DNA from: Sphingobacterium allocomposti
Lineage (GTDB): Bacteria > Bacteroidota > Bacteroidia > Sphingobacteriales > Sphingobacteriaceae
NCBI RefSeq assembly: GCF_008124885.1
Contig: NZ_VNHX01000029.1
Coordinates: 1 to 56,996, forward strand
Reading direction: 5' to 3'
DNA length: 56,996 bases
Part shown: in pieces, positions 43,591 to 52,657 of the stretch
How positions within the stretch are numbered: the stretch's first letter is position 1
How the letters are laid out: each line of letters opens with the position of its first letter
Made by a program: the position numbers and the translations under genes
The notes under the pieces: model-generated
Database searches by the model: none
What the model saw: the letters and a program-made list of their open reading frames with translations, nothing else
Told to the model about the DNA's origin: nothing

Positions 43591-44141
43591 CGTGGACGAC
43601 ATTACGTTGATGCTGCACGTCATTACGTCGATCATGGACGTAATCTCTTCGACCGTGAGCGTAAACTCTTCGACTATGGACGTAATCTCTTCGATCATGG
43701 ACGTAATCTCTTCGACCGTGGGCGTAAACTCTTCGACTATGGACGTAATCTCCTCGACCGTGGACGTAAACACGTCAACCATGGGCGTAAACATGTCGAC
43801 TATGGACGTAATCTCTTCGACCATGGGCGTGAACTCTTCGACTATGGACGTAATCTCTTCGACCGTGGGCGTAAACTCTTCGACTATGGACGTAATCTCT
43901 TCGACCATGGACGTAAACACGTCGAAGGTGAAAACATTTACGTCGAATGCGGACGTCATTACGTCGAACACGGAAGAAATCACCCTAGATGTAGACGTTA
44001 TGTCGTCTGATGCCCACGTAAGTACGTCAGCGTCCGGTGTGAAGTCATCCGCTGTCCACGACATAGCGTCCGCTCCGCATAAGTTTACGTCGAGAGCTGG
44101 CGTAATATCCTCCAGCGCTGACGAGATTACGTCCGCGCAAC
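43591..44141. repeat. 21-bp tandem repeat array encoding heptads
   Basis: About 15 well-preserved units of 21 bp lie between roughly 43630 and 43935, built on GACGTAATCTCTTCGACCATG, with degenerate units on both sides. Variation is restricted: GTAATC against GTAAAC, CATG against CGTG or TATG, GAC against GGC. Because 21 is a multiple of three, heptad repeats appear in every frame that is open. On plus, frame GTG 43592-44164 reads (STMDVIS)n and frame 43582-44010 reads (DHGRNLF)n; on minus 43504-44064 reads (VEEITSM/VEEFTPT)n. The unit also equals two helical turns and contains the palindromic ACGT word. Which strand, if any, is coding cannot be settled by eye. Confidence 0.93.
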
Positions 44142-44164
44142 TTTTTTTGGATTATTGTGCGTAG
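43592..44164 (+). CDS. possible heptad-repeat protein in the 21-bp array
   Basis: A 190-codon ORF starting with GTG and composed of STMDVIS or STVDVNS heptads. This frame spans the whole array, including the degenerate right part, where the heptad pattern persists with Ser/Thr and Ala (for instance SSDAHVS, TSASGVK, TSRAGVI, SSSADEI). That is the main argument for coding. There is no signal peptide or visible promoter. The minus-strand ORF 43504-44064 (186 aa from ATG, with a non-repeated C-terminus KLLYFSINNELF) is an equally serious alternative. Confidence 0.25.
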   Translation: MDDITLMLHVITSIMDVISSTVSVNSSTMDVISSIMDVISSTVGVNSSTMDVISSTVDVNTSTMGVNMSTMDVISSTMGVNSSTMDVISSTVGVNSSTMDVISSTMDVNTSKVKTFTSNADVITSNTEEITLDVDVMSSDAHVSTSASGVKSSAVHDIASAPHKFTSRAGVISSSADEITSAQLFLDYCA

Positions 44165-44498
44165 AATGCCTTTAAGCAGCTTTAAAAACAACTTCTTACA
44201 AGTTTCAGCTCCTGCTAATAAGCTGATTAACGGACAATTTATTTCCGGAAGGATCATACTTAATTCTATTTATTCTTACCAAATCTAGCAACTTGCGTAG
44301 GGCATCTACAGTAAGTTAAGCGTAAGTGAAGCCTGTGTTCAGGCAGGGGCTGGATGGCTTATGGGCAGCCTGCTTTCCGGTGTCAACAAGCTGCAGATAA
44401 ACACGCTCCGAATTTTATCATGTGCTTAATCAGTCGAAACAATTTCCTGAGCGAATTGTTACTAAGTAAGTAAGTAATTAAAATAAAAAGGAAAATCT
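44165..44498. other. 334-bp gap upstream of csbD
   Basis: No gene seen. An inverted repeat AACAATT (44438-44444) and AATTGTT (44454-44460) with a 9-base spacer lies 38 bases before the csbD ATG, followed by a TAAG micro-repeat (44463-44474). These may be control elements of csbD. Confidence 0.5.
44438..44460. promoter_or_regulatory. inverted repeat upstream of csbD
   Basis: AACAATT-N9-AATTGTT, a possible operator, 38 bases before the csbD start. Confidence 0.4.
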
Positions 44499-44687
44499 AT
44501 GGATAAGCTAGATCTAAAAGGAAAATGGAATGAATGGAAAGGAAAAGCAAAACAACAGTATGCAGACCTGACAGACGACGACTTAAAATATGAGGAGGGA
44601 AAGGACGACGAGCTATTGGGCAAGATTCAGCAGAAATTGGGCAAAACACGAGAGGAAGTAATAGATTGGTTGAAAAGTTTAGGATAA
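44499..44687 (+). CDS. CsbD family small stress protein
   Basis: A 62-aa hydrophilic protein. The N-terminus MDKLDLKGKWNEWKGKAKQQYADLTDDDL and the segment GKDDELLGKIQQKLGKTREEV fit the CsbD-like family, whose members are often induced by general stress; the molecular function is not known. An AAAAGGAAAA stretch precedes the ATG, a purine-rich possible ribosome site. A terminator follows, so the gene stands alone. Confidence 0.9.
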   Translation: MDKLDLKGKWNEWKGKAKQQYADLTDDDLKYEEGKDDELLGKIQQKLGKTREEVIDWLKSLG

Positions 44688-44707
44688 TATCTTTTCTAAA
44701 CAAGGAC

Positions 44708-44741
44708 GAAGGCGTTGGGATATCCAGCGCCTTCTTCATTT
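44708..44741 (+). terminator. intrinsic terminator of csbD
   Basis: GAAGGCGTTGG (44708-44718) pairs with CCAGCGCCTTC (44724-44734) with one G-T pair, followed by TTCATTTTA. Confidence 0.75.
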
Positions 44742-44751
44742 TATGTTAGGC

Positions 44752-44759
44752 TACGTTTG
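44752..44759 (+). promoter_or_regulatory. surE -7 promoter box
   Basis: TACGTTTG matches TAnnTTTG, 22 bases before the surE ATG and after the csbD terminator. A clear -33 TTG is not seen. Confidence 0.45.
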
Positions 44760-44781
44760 TAGTTTTTTCTAAATTAGCACT

Positions 44782-45564
44782 ATGACAAAAAAGAAGCCAA
44801 CGATCCTCGTTGTGAATGACGACGGGATTACCGCTCCGGGCATTAAGGTTTTGCTGGAAGAGATGCAAAAGATCGGAAAGGTTGTTGTGGTTGCACCTGA
44901 TAGCCCACAGTCAGGTATGGGACACGCGATTACCATCGGGAGGCCGCTCCGGCTCGATAAAATCGATCTGTACGAAGGTGTAGAAATGTATAAATGTTCC
45001 GGCACTCCGGTCGACTGCGTTAAGTTGGCAGTAAACAAAATTTTCAAGGGTAGAAAGCCGGATCTATGTGTTTCAGGAGTTAATCATGGTCTGAACTACT
45101 CTATTAACGTCTTATATTCCGGAACGATGTCTGCCGCCGTGGAAGGCGCTATTGAAGATATCCCGTCGATAGGCTTCTCTTTGGACGACTTTTCGCACCA
45201 CGCTGATTTTTCGCATTGCAGACCCTACATACGAGCCATTGCGCAACAGGTATTGCAGAACGGCTTGCAGAAAGCCACACTGCTGAATGTTAACTTCCCG
45301 CATATAAGCAAGGAGATAAAAGGCATAAAAATATGCCGGCAGGCAACAGCAAAATGGTTCGAAGAATTCGACGAACGCCTGGATCCCTACAATAGGGAAT
45401 ATTTTTGGATGACGGGAAAATTTCAGCTGCTGGATCGCGGAGAAGATACAGACGCGTACGCGTTAAGTCAAGGCTTTGTATCGGTCGTACCGACACAGTT
45501 TGATATGACTGCCCATCATACCATCACTGAACTGAACTCGTGGAACTTCGATATAAAAGAATGA
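44782..45564 (+). CDS. surE: 5'/3'-nucleotidase SurE
   Basis: A 260-aa metal-dependent nucleotidase. The metal-binding NDDGITAPGI lies at about residues 11-20, with DSPQSGMGHAIT near 40-51, CSGTPVDCVKLA near 72-83 and SGVNHGLNYSINVLYSGTMSAAVEG near 97-121. SurE removes phosphate from nucleoside monophosphates and helps stress survival. Its TGA overlaps the ATG of the small membrane gene (ATGA). Confidence 0.96.
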   Translation: MTKKKPTILVVNDDGITAPGIKVLLEEMQKIGKVVVVAPDSPQSGMGHAITIGRPLRLDKIDLYEGVEMYKCSGTPVDCVKLAVNKIFKGRKPDLCVSGVNHGLNYSINVLYSGTMSAAVEGAIEDIPSIGFSLDDFSHHADFSHCRPYIRAIAQQVLQNGLQKATLLNVNFPHISKEIKGIKICRQATAKWFEEFDERLDPYNREYFWMTGKFQLLDRGEDTDAYALSQGFVSVVPTQFDMTAHHTITELNSWNFDIKE

Positions 45565-45827
45565 GAAACAGTATATGGGGAGGGGTTGTGTTGGGTTTAT
45601 GCGGTCCGCTGGTGGCGTATCTGTTAACCAAGTTTACAGGTGCGGCAACGTTCATCTCGTCGGACAAACCGTATGTGTTATATGTGGTAGCGGCAGCCGT
45701 TAATCTTTTCCTGATCCGTTTTTTTTATAAGGGTTCGGCTCCCAGGGAACAGGTAGCAAAGGGAATCGTACTTGCCACTTTCGGCAGTATGCTGGTATTT
45801 CTGTATTTTCATAAGCTGCAGCTATGA
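45561..45827 (+). CDS. small hypothetical membrane protein
   Basis: An 88-aa protein with about three hydrophobic segments (near 6-24, 36-53 and 66-82). The ATG at 45561 overlaps the surE stop, so the two are likely to be translationally coupled; the open frame extends 7 codons upstream but that start lies inside surE. I recognise no family. Confidence 0.7.
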   Translation: MRNSIWGGVVLGLCGPLVAYLLTKFTGAATFISSDKPYVLYVVAAAVNLFLIRFFYKGSAPREQVAKGIVLATFGSMLVFLYFHKLQL

Positions 45828-45933
45828 TGCTCAACTGGACAGCCTATGGAGAAGAACCCCGATATGAATAACTGAGCGTAGTGAGCTCATGAATACCATT
45901 GAAAAAATTAACACACAAGAATAACTATTCCAT

Positions 45934-46806
45934 ATGAAACTGACACTGGGGTTTTCTCCCTGCCCGAACGATACGTTTATTTTTGATGCGTTGATTCATC
46001 ACAAGATCGATACCGAAGGATTGGATTTTTCGGTCGACTATCAGGATGTCGAAACGTTGAATCAAAATGCATTTGGCGGAAAGCTGGATATTACGAAGCT
46101 AAGCTACCATGCATTTGCCTACGCGGCATCCGATTACGAACTGCTGGACGCAGGAAGCGCGCTGGGCTTCGGCGTCGGCCCTTTGCTTATCACCAAAAGT
46201 GAAAAGCTGGCCGCGCAGTTGCGCGCGTCGCTGTCGTCAGGAGACACAGCCGGAATGGATGGCCTCCGTGTGGGGATTCCGGGGAAGTATACAACTGCTA
46301 ACTTTTTATTGGGACTCGCTTTCCCTAGGCTACAGAATAAACAGGAGATGGTCTTTTCAGATATAGAATCTTCCCTACTCACGGAACAGATTGATGTCGG
46401 GTTAATTATTCATGAAAACCGGTTTACCTACCAGGAGAAGGGTCTTCATAAAGTAGTTGACTTGGGCGACTACTGGGAGCGTGAAACCGGATGTCCTATT
46501 CCTTTGGGTGGTATTGTCATTAAGAGAAGCCTGGACCAGGAAATAAAGCATAAGGTCAATAGATTGATCCGTAAAAGCGTAGAGTTTGCGTTTGCAAACC
46601 CAAAATCGGGATTGGATTATATCCGTTCGCATGCACAGGAAATGGAGGAGAGCGTCATGTATAAACATATAGAACTCTATGTAAACGCGTATTCAGTCAA
46701 CCTCGGAAGCGAAGGGCGGCAGGCTATCCAGCAGATGTTTGATAAGGCTGTTGAACTGGGGGTGATACCGCCGCTGAAGAAAGAACTATTCCTGACACGG
46801 GCATAA
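45934..46806 (+). CDS. mqnD: 1,4-dihydroxy-6-naphthoate synthase (MqnD)
   Basis: A 290-aa periplasmic-binding-fold enzyme of the futalosine route to menaquinone. The start KLTLGFSPCPNDTFIFDAL is diagnostic of the MqnA/MqnD group, with GKLDITKLSYHAFAY near 49-63 and LLTEQIDVGLIIHENRFTY near 148-166, which contains the catalytic-type His. Other mqn genes are not in the window. Confidence 0.92.
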   Translation: MKLTLGFSPCPNDTFIFDALIHHKIDTEGLDFSVDYQDVETLNQNAFGGKLDITKLSYHAFAYAASDYELLDAGSALGFGVGPLLITKSEKLAAQLRASLSSGDTAGMDGLRVGIPGKYTTANFLLGLAFPRLQNKQEMVFSDIESSLLTEQIDVGLIIHENRFTYQEKGLHKVVDLGDYWERETGCPIPLGGIVIKRSLDQEIKHKVNRLIRKSVEFAFANPKSGLDYIRSHAQEMEESVMYKHIELYVNAYSVNLGSEGRQAIQQMFDKAVELGVIPPLKKELFLTRA

Positions 46807-47036
46807 GCGCCCGGCTGAAAAACGGCCTTGACGACAGGTGACGGAATCGGGAGAATAAGAGTCCGCGGAGGGCGGAGAAGCAGTGCTAAATTGTCCCGTA
46901 ACAAATTAAAAAAATAACTTGTAATCCTGTTAGTTATCACATGTAATAAGTAAATTTGCCCGGTTAGTGCCAAAATGTCTGCAAAATAGGATTGGAGCCA
47001 TTATTGCACCGCGGTAAACTGAGATAAAAAAATATT

Positions 47037-50000
47037 ATGTTGAAATTTTTAAGCAAATTATTTGGCAGCAAGTCTGAGCGAGATATTAAATCCATACAAC
47101 CTATTGTGAATAAGATCAAGGAGGAATATGAAAAACTTTCTTCCTTAAGCAACGACGAACTACGTGGAAGGACAATCGCTTTTAAAAATAAGATCAAAGA
47201 ATACCTAGCGGAGATAGATGCAGAAATCGATTCTTTAAAAACGGCGGCTGATGGGGACGACGTTGACATGGGCAAAAAGACCGACCTCTATGAAAAGATC
47301 GATAAACTAAATAAAGACCGGGATAAAAAGCTGGAAGAGGTTCTTATGGAAATACTTCCTGAAGGATTTGCCGTGGTAAAAGAAACAGCTAGACGTTTCA
47401 CCGAGCACAAGGAAATCGAGGTGTCGGCTACAGATTTCGACCGGGAGATCGCTGCGCGCAAGCCGAATGTTGTTATCCAGGGCGACAAAGCAATCTGGAA
47501 AAATACATGGGTCGCAGCAGGTACTGAAGTGACTTGGAACATGGTTCACTACGACGTACAGCTGATCGGTGGTGTTGTTCTTCACCAAGGTAAAATCGCC
47601 GAGATGTCTACCGGAGAGGGTAAGACATTGGTGGGGACGTTACCGACCTATCTCAACGCGCTGTCGGGACAAGGGGTTCATATCGTAACCGTGAACGACT
47701 ACCTGGCTCGTCGTGACTCCGAGTGGAACGGACCGTTGTTTGAATTCCACGGGCTAAGTGTCGACTGTATAGACAAACACCAGCCAAACTCTCCACAGCG
47801 GAGAAAAGCATACGCCAGTGATATCGTCTACGGGACAAACAACGAGTTCGGTTTTGACTATCTGCGTGACAATATGACGCAAACACCTGACGCAATGGTG
47901 CAGCGCAAGCTTCATTTTGCAATGATTGACGAGGTGGATTCGGTATTAATTGACGATGCCCGTACACCACTCATTATTTCAGGACCTATTCCCCGTGGCG
48001 ACCAACACGAATTTTATCAGCTGAAGCCCCGCATAGAGCGCTTGGTTAATGCGCAGAAGGCGTATATTAACACAGTGTTCAATGAGGCTAAAAAAGCGAT
48101 AGCGGCCGGAGACACGGATGTAGAAGGTGGCGGCATGGCTCTGTTGCGGGCGTACCGCGGCCTACCGAAAAACAAAGCGCTTATCAAATTCCTGTCGGAA
48201 GGAAACCATAGACAGATTTTGCAGAAAGCGGAAAACTATTACATGCAGGAGCAGAACCGTAATATGCCAAAGGTTGACGCCGAGCTTTTCTTTGTCATCG
48301 ACGAAAAAAATAATCAGGTTGAGCTTACGGAAAAAGGTATCGAGCTGATTACCGCGTCAGGCGAAGATCCTACCTTTTTCATTCTGCCGGATGTAGGTTC
48401 GGAAATAGCTGACATAGAAAAATCGGATATTTCTTTAGAAGAGAAAGCGCAGAAAAAGGAAGAACTGCTACGCGACTATTCTATTAAATCTGAACGGATA
48501 CATTCGATTAATCAACTGTTGAAAGCATATACCCTGTTCGAAATAGACGACCAATATATCGTCGACGAAGGGAAGGTGAAGATTGTCGACGAGCAGACAG
48601 GCCGTATAATGGAAGGTCGCCGTTATTCCGACGGTTTACACCAGGCAATTGAAGCCAAGGAAAATGTAAAGGTTGAGGACGCGACACAAACCTATGCGAC
48701 TATCACGTTGCAGAACTATTTCCGGATGTATCACAAGCTTTCAGGAATGACAGGTACAGCATCTACCGAGGCGGGAGAGCTTTGGGAGATCTATAAACTG
48801 GACGTTGTAGAAATCCCGACGAACAGGCCTATACAGCGTGATGACCGTCACGACCTGATATATCGTACAGCCAGGGAGAAATATAATGCGGTCGCTGCAG
48901 AGATACAACGCCTGACGGAAGAAGGTCGGCCGGTTTTGGTGGGTACCACTTCGGTAGAAATCTCTGAGCTGTTAAGCAGGATGTTGAAGCTACGCGGAAT
49001 TAAGCATAATGTGCTGAATGCGAAGCTTCACCAGAAGGAGGCTGATATTGTAGCCGAAGCAGGCCGTCCTGGACAGGTAACTATCGCCACAAATATGGCT
49101 GGACGTGGTACCGACATCAAGCTTACGGAAGATGTTATCAAAGCCGGGGGGCTGGCAATCATCGGTACCGAGAGACATGAGTCCCGGCGCGTAGACCGGC
49201 AGTTGCGTGGACGTGCCGGACGTCAGGGAGACCCAGGATCATCGCAGTTCTTCGTGTCGTTGGAAGATAACCTTATGCGTCTGTTCGCGTCGGAGCGGAT
49301 TTCCAACATCATGGTGAAGATGGGCGTCGAAGAAGGCGAAGTTATGCAGCATAGTATGTTGACCAAGTCGATCGAAAGGGCGCAACGCAAGGTGGAGGAA
49401 AATAACTTCGGTATACGTAAAAGATTATTGGAATATGACGATGTGATGAACTCGCAGCGTACAGTAATCTATACAAAGCGGAAAAATGCCCTGTTCGGAG
49501 AGCGCCTGGACGTCGACTTGAATAATACCATATTTGACGTGGTAGAAGACATTTTAACAGAGACAAAAGAGGGGGGAAGCTACGAAGATTTTCAAATAGA
49601 GGTGATTCGTCTGTTTGCTATAAACCCCGAGATCTCGGCAGAAGAGTTTGCTCAGGGAAGCGTGGCGTCCTTGACGGATAAGCTTTTCCAACAGGTGATC
49701 AACCACTATCATGCAAAAGCGCAGAACATAGCCGATCAGACGCTGCCTGTGCTGACCAACGTGTTGGCAGAGCGCGGAGCAATGATAGAAAATGTGGTGG
49801 TACCATTTACAGATGGAATTCGTGGCATACAAGTTGCGACCAACTTACAAAAAGCAGTAGAAACGAAAGGTAAGGAAGTCTTTAAGTCATTTGAAAAGGG
49901 CATTGTGTTAGCCCTGATCGATGAAGCGTGGAAAGAACACCTGCGTGAGATGGACGACCTAAAGCAGTCTGTGCAGAATGCTGTATACGAACAAAAGGAT

Positions 50001-50342
50001 CCGATTATTATCTATAAGATGGAAGCCTATAACCTGTTCAAAAGTATGCTTGCCTCGATGAACAAGGAGATTGTAAGCTTCTTGTTCAAAGGAGAAATAC
50101 CGGGACAGGAGCAGCAACCGCAAAATGTGCAGGCGGCACGTCCAATTCCGGCGCAACCCGCTCAGGTGAAAGCCAGCAAGGCAGAACTAAAGTCTCCGAC
50201 CGGCGTTTCTGAAGAAGATAAGGATACACGGGAACAACAGGTGACACAGCCTATCCGCAAGGAGCATACGGTGGGACGTAACGACGAATGTCCTTGTGGT
50301 TCGGGGCTAAAATATAAAAACTGTCACGGAAGAAACAGTTAG
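47037..50342 (+). CDS. secA: preprotein translocase ATPase SecA
   Basis: An 1101-aa motor that drives protein export through SecYEG. Walker A is STGEGKTLVGTLP near 191-203, Walker B gives DEVDSVLIDDARTPLIISG near 297-315, and TNMAGRGTDIKL and GRAGRQGDPGSSQFFVSLEDNLMRLF mark the second motor domain. The C-terminal CPCGSGLKYKNCHG is the zinc SEC-C tail that binds SecB or ribosomes. It is about 200 aa longer than E. coli SecA; part of this is an insertion near residues 335-460, common in Bacteroidota. The gene stands 231 bases after mqnD. Confidence 0.98.
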   Translation: MLKFLSKLFGSKSERDIKSIQPIVNKIKEEYEKLSSLSNDELRGRTIAFKNKIKEYLAEIDAEIDSLKTAADGDDVDMGKKTDLYEKIDKLNKDRDKKLEEVLMEILPEGFAVVKETARRFTEHKEIEVSATDFDREIAARKPNVVIQGDKAIWKNTWVAAGTEVTWNMVHYDVQLIGGVVLHQGKIAEMSTGEGKTLVGTLPTYLNALSGQGVHIVTVNDYLARRDSEWNGPLFEFHGLSVDCIDKHQPNSPQRRKAYASDIVYGTNNEFGFDYLRDNMTQTPDAMVQRKLHFAMIDEVDSVLIDDARTPLIISGPIPRGDQHEFYQLKPRIERLVNAQKAYINTVFNEAKKAIAAGDTDVEGGGMALLRAYRGLPKNKALIKFLSEGNHRQILQKAENYYMQEQNRNMPKVDAELFFVIDEKNNQVELTEKGIELITASGEDPTFFILPDVGSEIADIEKSDISLEEKAQKKEELLRDYSIKSERIHSINQLLKAYTLFEIDDQYIVDEGKVKIVDEQTGRIMEGRRYSDGLHQAIEAKENVKVEDATQTYATITLQNYFRMYHKLSGMTGTASTEAGELWEIYKLDVVEIPTNRPIQRDDRHDLIYRTAREKYNAVAAEIQRLTEEGRPVLVGTTSVEISELLSRMLKLRGIKHNVLNAKLHQKEADIVAEAGRPGQVTIATNMAGRGTDIKLTEDVIKAGGLAIIGTERHESRRVDRQLRGRAGRQGDPGSSQFFVSLEDNLMRLFASERISNIMVKMGVEEGEVMQHSMLTKSIERAQRKVEENNFGIRKRLLEYDDVMNSQRTVIYTKRKNALFGERLDVDLNNTIFDVVEDILTETKEGGSYEDFQIEVIRLFAINPEISAEEFAQGSVASLTDKLFQQVINHYHAKAQNIADQTLPVLTNVLAERGAMIENVVVPFTDGIRGIQVATNLQKAVETKGKEVFKSFEKGIVLALIDEAWKEHLREMDDLKQSVQNAVYEQKDPIIIYKMEAYNLFKSMLASMNKEIVSFLFKGEIPGQEQQPQNVQAARPIPAQPAQVKASKAELKSPTGVSEEDKDTREQQVTQPIRKEHTVGRNDECPCGSGLKYKNCHGRNS

Positions 50343-50356
50343 TAAATTTAAAGATC

Positions 50357-50809
50357 ATGTTATATAGAGGGGTGATACTCGGTTTTTTACTCGTAGGATT
50401 AATACAGACGGGCAGAGCACAATCTGGCGTTGTTGAGGTCCAAAAAGATTCTTTAATCAGTTTGTTACAAGAGTTTAGGGCAGAAAATGGTATCAATCCT
50501 ACTACCGCACGTATGGTAAGCCTGGGTTCAAAAGCCGTAGACAAGAAGAACGCCAAGCGCGTGAAGGTGCGTGGATTTAGAGTGCAGATATTCTCCGGAT
50601 CGAGCCGTAATGAAGCGTATGCCGTGCAGGCCCGATTTCAGAACTCGTACAAGGATTTTGGCTGCTACGTGACTTACGAGGAGCCAAATTACCGCGTGAA
50701 GGTCGGCGATTTTAGAAGCCGCTCTGAGGCGACAAGTTTTATGCGGGAGCTGCGCTCACAATACAGTAATGTCTTCGTGTTTACAGAAGATGTTTGGGCT
50801 TACGAATAA
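50357..50809 (+). CDS. secreted SPOR domain protein
   Basis: A 150-aa protein with a signal peptide (residues 1-21, cleavage near RAQS). The C-terminal SPOR domain (about 74-147), RGFRVQIFSGSSRNEAYAVQARF through YRVKVGDFRSRSEAT, binds denuded peptidoglycan at division sites in other bacteria. It starts 14 bases after secA and runs into the M20 gene after 14 more. Confidence 0.88.
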   Translation: MLYRGVILGFLLVGLIQTGRAQSGVVEVQKDSLISLLQEFRAENGINPTTARMVSLGSKAVDKKNAKRVKVRGFRVQIFSGSSRNEAYAVQARFQNSYKDFGCYVTYEEPNYRVKVGDFRSRSEATSFMRELRSQYSNVFVFTEDVWAYE

Positions 50810-50823
50810 AGACGATATAGGAC

Positions 50824-52014
50824 ATGTCCATACTTAAGGAACGTATAGAGACGCTCGCGGAAGAATTCTTTGCTGATACCGTGGCATGGAGGCGTCATTT
50901 ACACCAAAACCCAGAGTTATCGTTCGAGGAACATGAGACAGCCAGGTTTGTGGAACAACGTCTCGAAAGCCTCGGAATTCCATATGAACGTATGGCCGGT
51001 ACAGGCGTTGTTGGAACCATACGGGGCGAACTGGGCGAAGGAAAGGTTTTGGCTTTGCGCGCCGACATGGATGCATTACCTATACAGGAAGTAGAGGGAC
51101 GGCGGTATGGCTCGCGCCGCTCCGGCGTAATGCACGCCTGTGGCCATGATGTACACACCGCCTCGCTATTGGGGGTGGCTTCTATTCTGCAGCAGCTACG
51201 GGGCTCTTTTGCAGGGACGGTAAAGCTCATTTTCCAGCCTGGCGAGGAGCGTCTCCCCGGGGGGGCTTCCATCATGATAAAGGAAGGCGTTCTGGAGAAC
51301 CCTGTGCCACAAGGTATAATAGGACAGCACGTTATGCCGTTGATCGAAGCTGGAAAGGTGGGGTTCCGCGCGGGCAAATATATGGCTTCCTGTGACGAAT
51401 TATTTATGACAATCAAAGGGAAGGGCGGACACGGTGCCCATCCTCACCAAAACATAGATCCTATTGCAATAGCGGCACAGATTATCACCGCACTTCAACA
51501 GATCGTCAGCAGAAATGCAGACCCACGGACACCTACGGTGTTGTCGTGGGGAAAAATTATTGGAAACGGGGCTACAAACGTCATTCCGGAAGAAGTCTAC
51601 CTTGAGGGGACATTTCGGACCTTCGATGAGAAGTGGCGGGCGGAGGCGCACAGCCGTATGGTAAAGATGGCTGTCGGAATTGCCGAAAGCATGGGGGCGT
51701 CGTGCGACTTCGAGGTGAGAAAAGGTTATCCCTTTTTGATTAATGAAGCCAAAATTACCGAAGCATGCCGGCAATTTGCAGTGGAGTATCTTGGAGAAGA
51801 ACATGTTGTTGAATTGGATATCTGGCCAGCAGCCGAAGATTTTTCCTATTATTCCCAAGAGGTGAATGCCTGTTTTTACCGGCTAGGTACCGGAAACAAA
51901 GCTGCCGGAATTACTGCTGCCGTGCATACGCCTACATTCGATATTGATGAGCGGGCTTTGCGGACCAGCATTGGGTTAATGGCTTATATGACCATGCGTC
52001 AGATGGAGAAATAG
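50824..52014 (+). CDS. M20 family amidohydrolase
   Basis: A 396-aa zinc/manganese peptidase of the M20D group, acting on N-acyl amino acids or similar amides. The motifs are RADMDALPIQE near 79-89, the metal-binding HACGHDVHTASLLG near 100-113, FQPGEE near 138-143, and AEDFSYYSQEV near 340-350 with HTPTFDIDE near 369. A lid dimerisation domain lies at about 185-295. The substrate cannot be told from sequence alone. Confidence 0.93.
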   Translation: MSILKERIETLAEEFFADTVAWRRHLHQNPELSFEEHETARFVEQRLESLGIPYERMAGTGVVGTIRGELGEGKVLALRADMDALPIQEVEGRRYGSRRSGVMHACGHDVHTASLLGVASILQQLRGSFAGTVKLIFQPGEERLPGGASIMIKEGVLENPVPQGIIGQHVMPLIEAGKVGFRAGKYMASCDELFMTIKGKGGHGAHPHQNIDPIAIAAQIITALQQIVSRNADPRTPTVLSWGKIIGNGATNVIPEEVYLEGTFRTFDEKWRAEAHSRMVKMAVGIAESMGASCDFEVRKGYPFLINEAKITEACRQFAVEYLGEEHVVELDIWPAAEDFSYYSQEVNACFYRLGTGNKAAGITAAVHTPTFDIDERALRTSIGLMAYMTMRQMEK

Positions 52015-52088
52015 GAGATGGTTGCGTTACGCATCATTAACCGCTAGCTTGCATACACGTGAATATTTATTAAAGACTATTTTAACGT

Positions 52089-52652
52089 ATGTCTTCCCAC
52101 CATATTGTTAGAGAAAATCAGGAGCTCGCACTTCTTGTGGCCGCCGTCGGCGTACTCGACAGCGAACAGATGGGGCAATTGCTGGAATGGAGCCCTACCA
52201 TCCTGGCCGATGACCAGACCGTCGATTTCCTCTTGGCAGAGCAGATTAAAGTTGATATTGTGTTCACCAATCGTGCAGCGTCTTACTATCAGGAGCAGAT
52301 TAAAACGCTTCCTTTAGAACGCGGCCTCCTTATAGATGGTCTATCTTATCTCGCCAAAAGTAATTACGGATCGGTGAATATCCTCTGCGACACGTTGCCG
52401 GACGATTTATGTGCGCATGTAAATGGGCTTACCGCCGTCGTATTTTGCGATGACAGGCGCTATGTATATGTGCAGCACCGTTACGAAAAGTGGAAGGAGG
52501 CCGGCTCCCGTATCTTCGTTCAGGAAAATGTGCTGAAATCGCTGTCCGGTCTTAGAAAGATCGCACGTCATGTTTTTGAGACCGAACAGGATGGCTTTTT
52601 TTACCTGGAGTTTAACACGGATCGCGTCGTGACGGTTGGAGAAGACTTGTAA
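52089..52652 (+). CDS. degenerate thiamine-pyrophosphokinase-like protein
   Basis: A 187-aa protein. The beginning MSSHHIVRENQELALL resembles Bacteroidota proteins annotated as thiamine pyrophosphokinase, from memory and without a search. The motifs needed for kinase activity, such as GDFDS, are not seen; the corresponding region reads KVDIVFTNRA. It may be a catalytically inactive relative or a different family. thiL is in the same window but far away. The following GNAT gene starts 5 bases after its stop. Confidence 0.55.
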   Translation: MSSHHIVRENQELALLVAAVGVLDSEQMGQLLEWSPTILADDQTVDFLLAEQIKVDIVFTNRAASYYQEQIKTLPLERGLLIDGLSYLAKSNYGSVNILCDTLPDDLCAHVNGLTAVVFCDDRRYVYVQHRYEKWKEAGSRIFVQENVLKSLSGLRKIARHVFETEQDGFFYLEFNTDRVVTVGEDL

Positions 52653-52657
52653 CAAAT

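Noticed and set aside
43582..44010. Plus-strand frame (DHGRNLF)n as a gene
   Set aside because: It ends before the degenerate right part of the array and loses the heptad pattern, unlike the frame at 43592.
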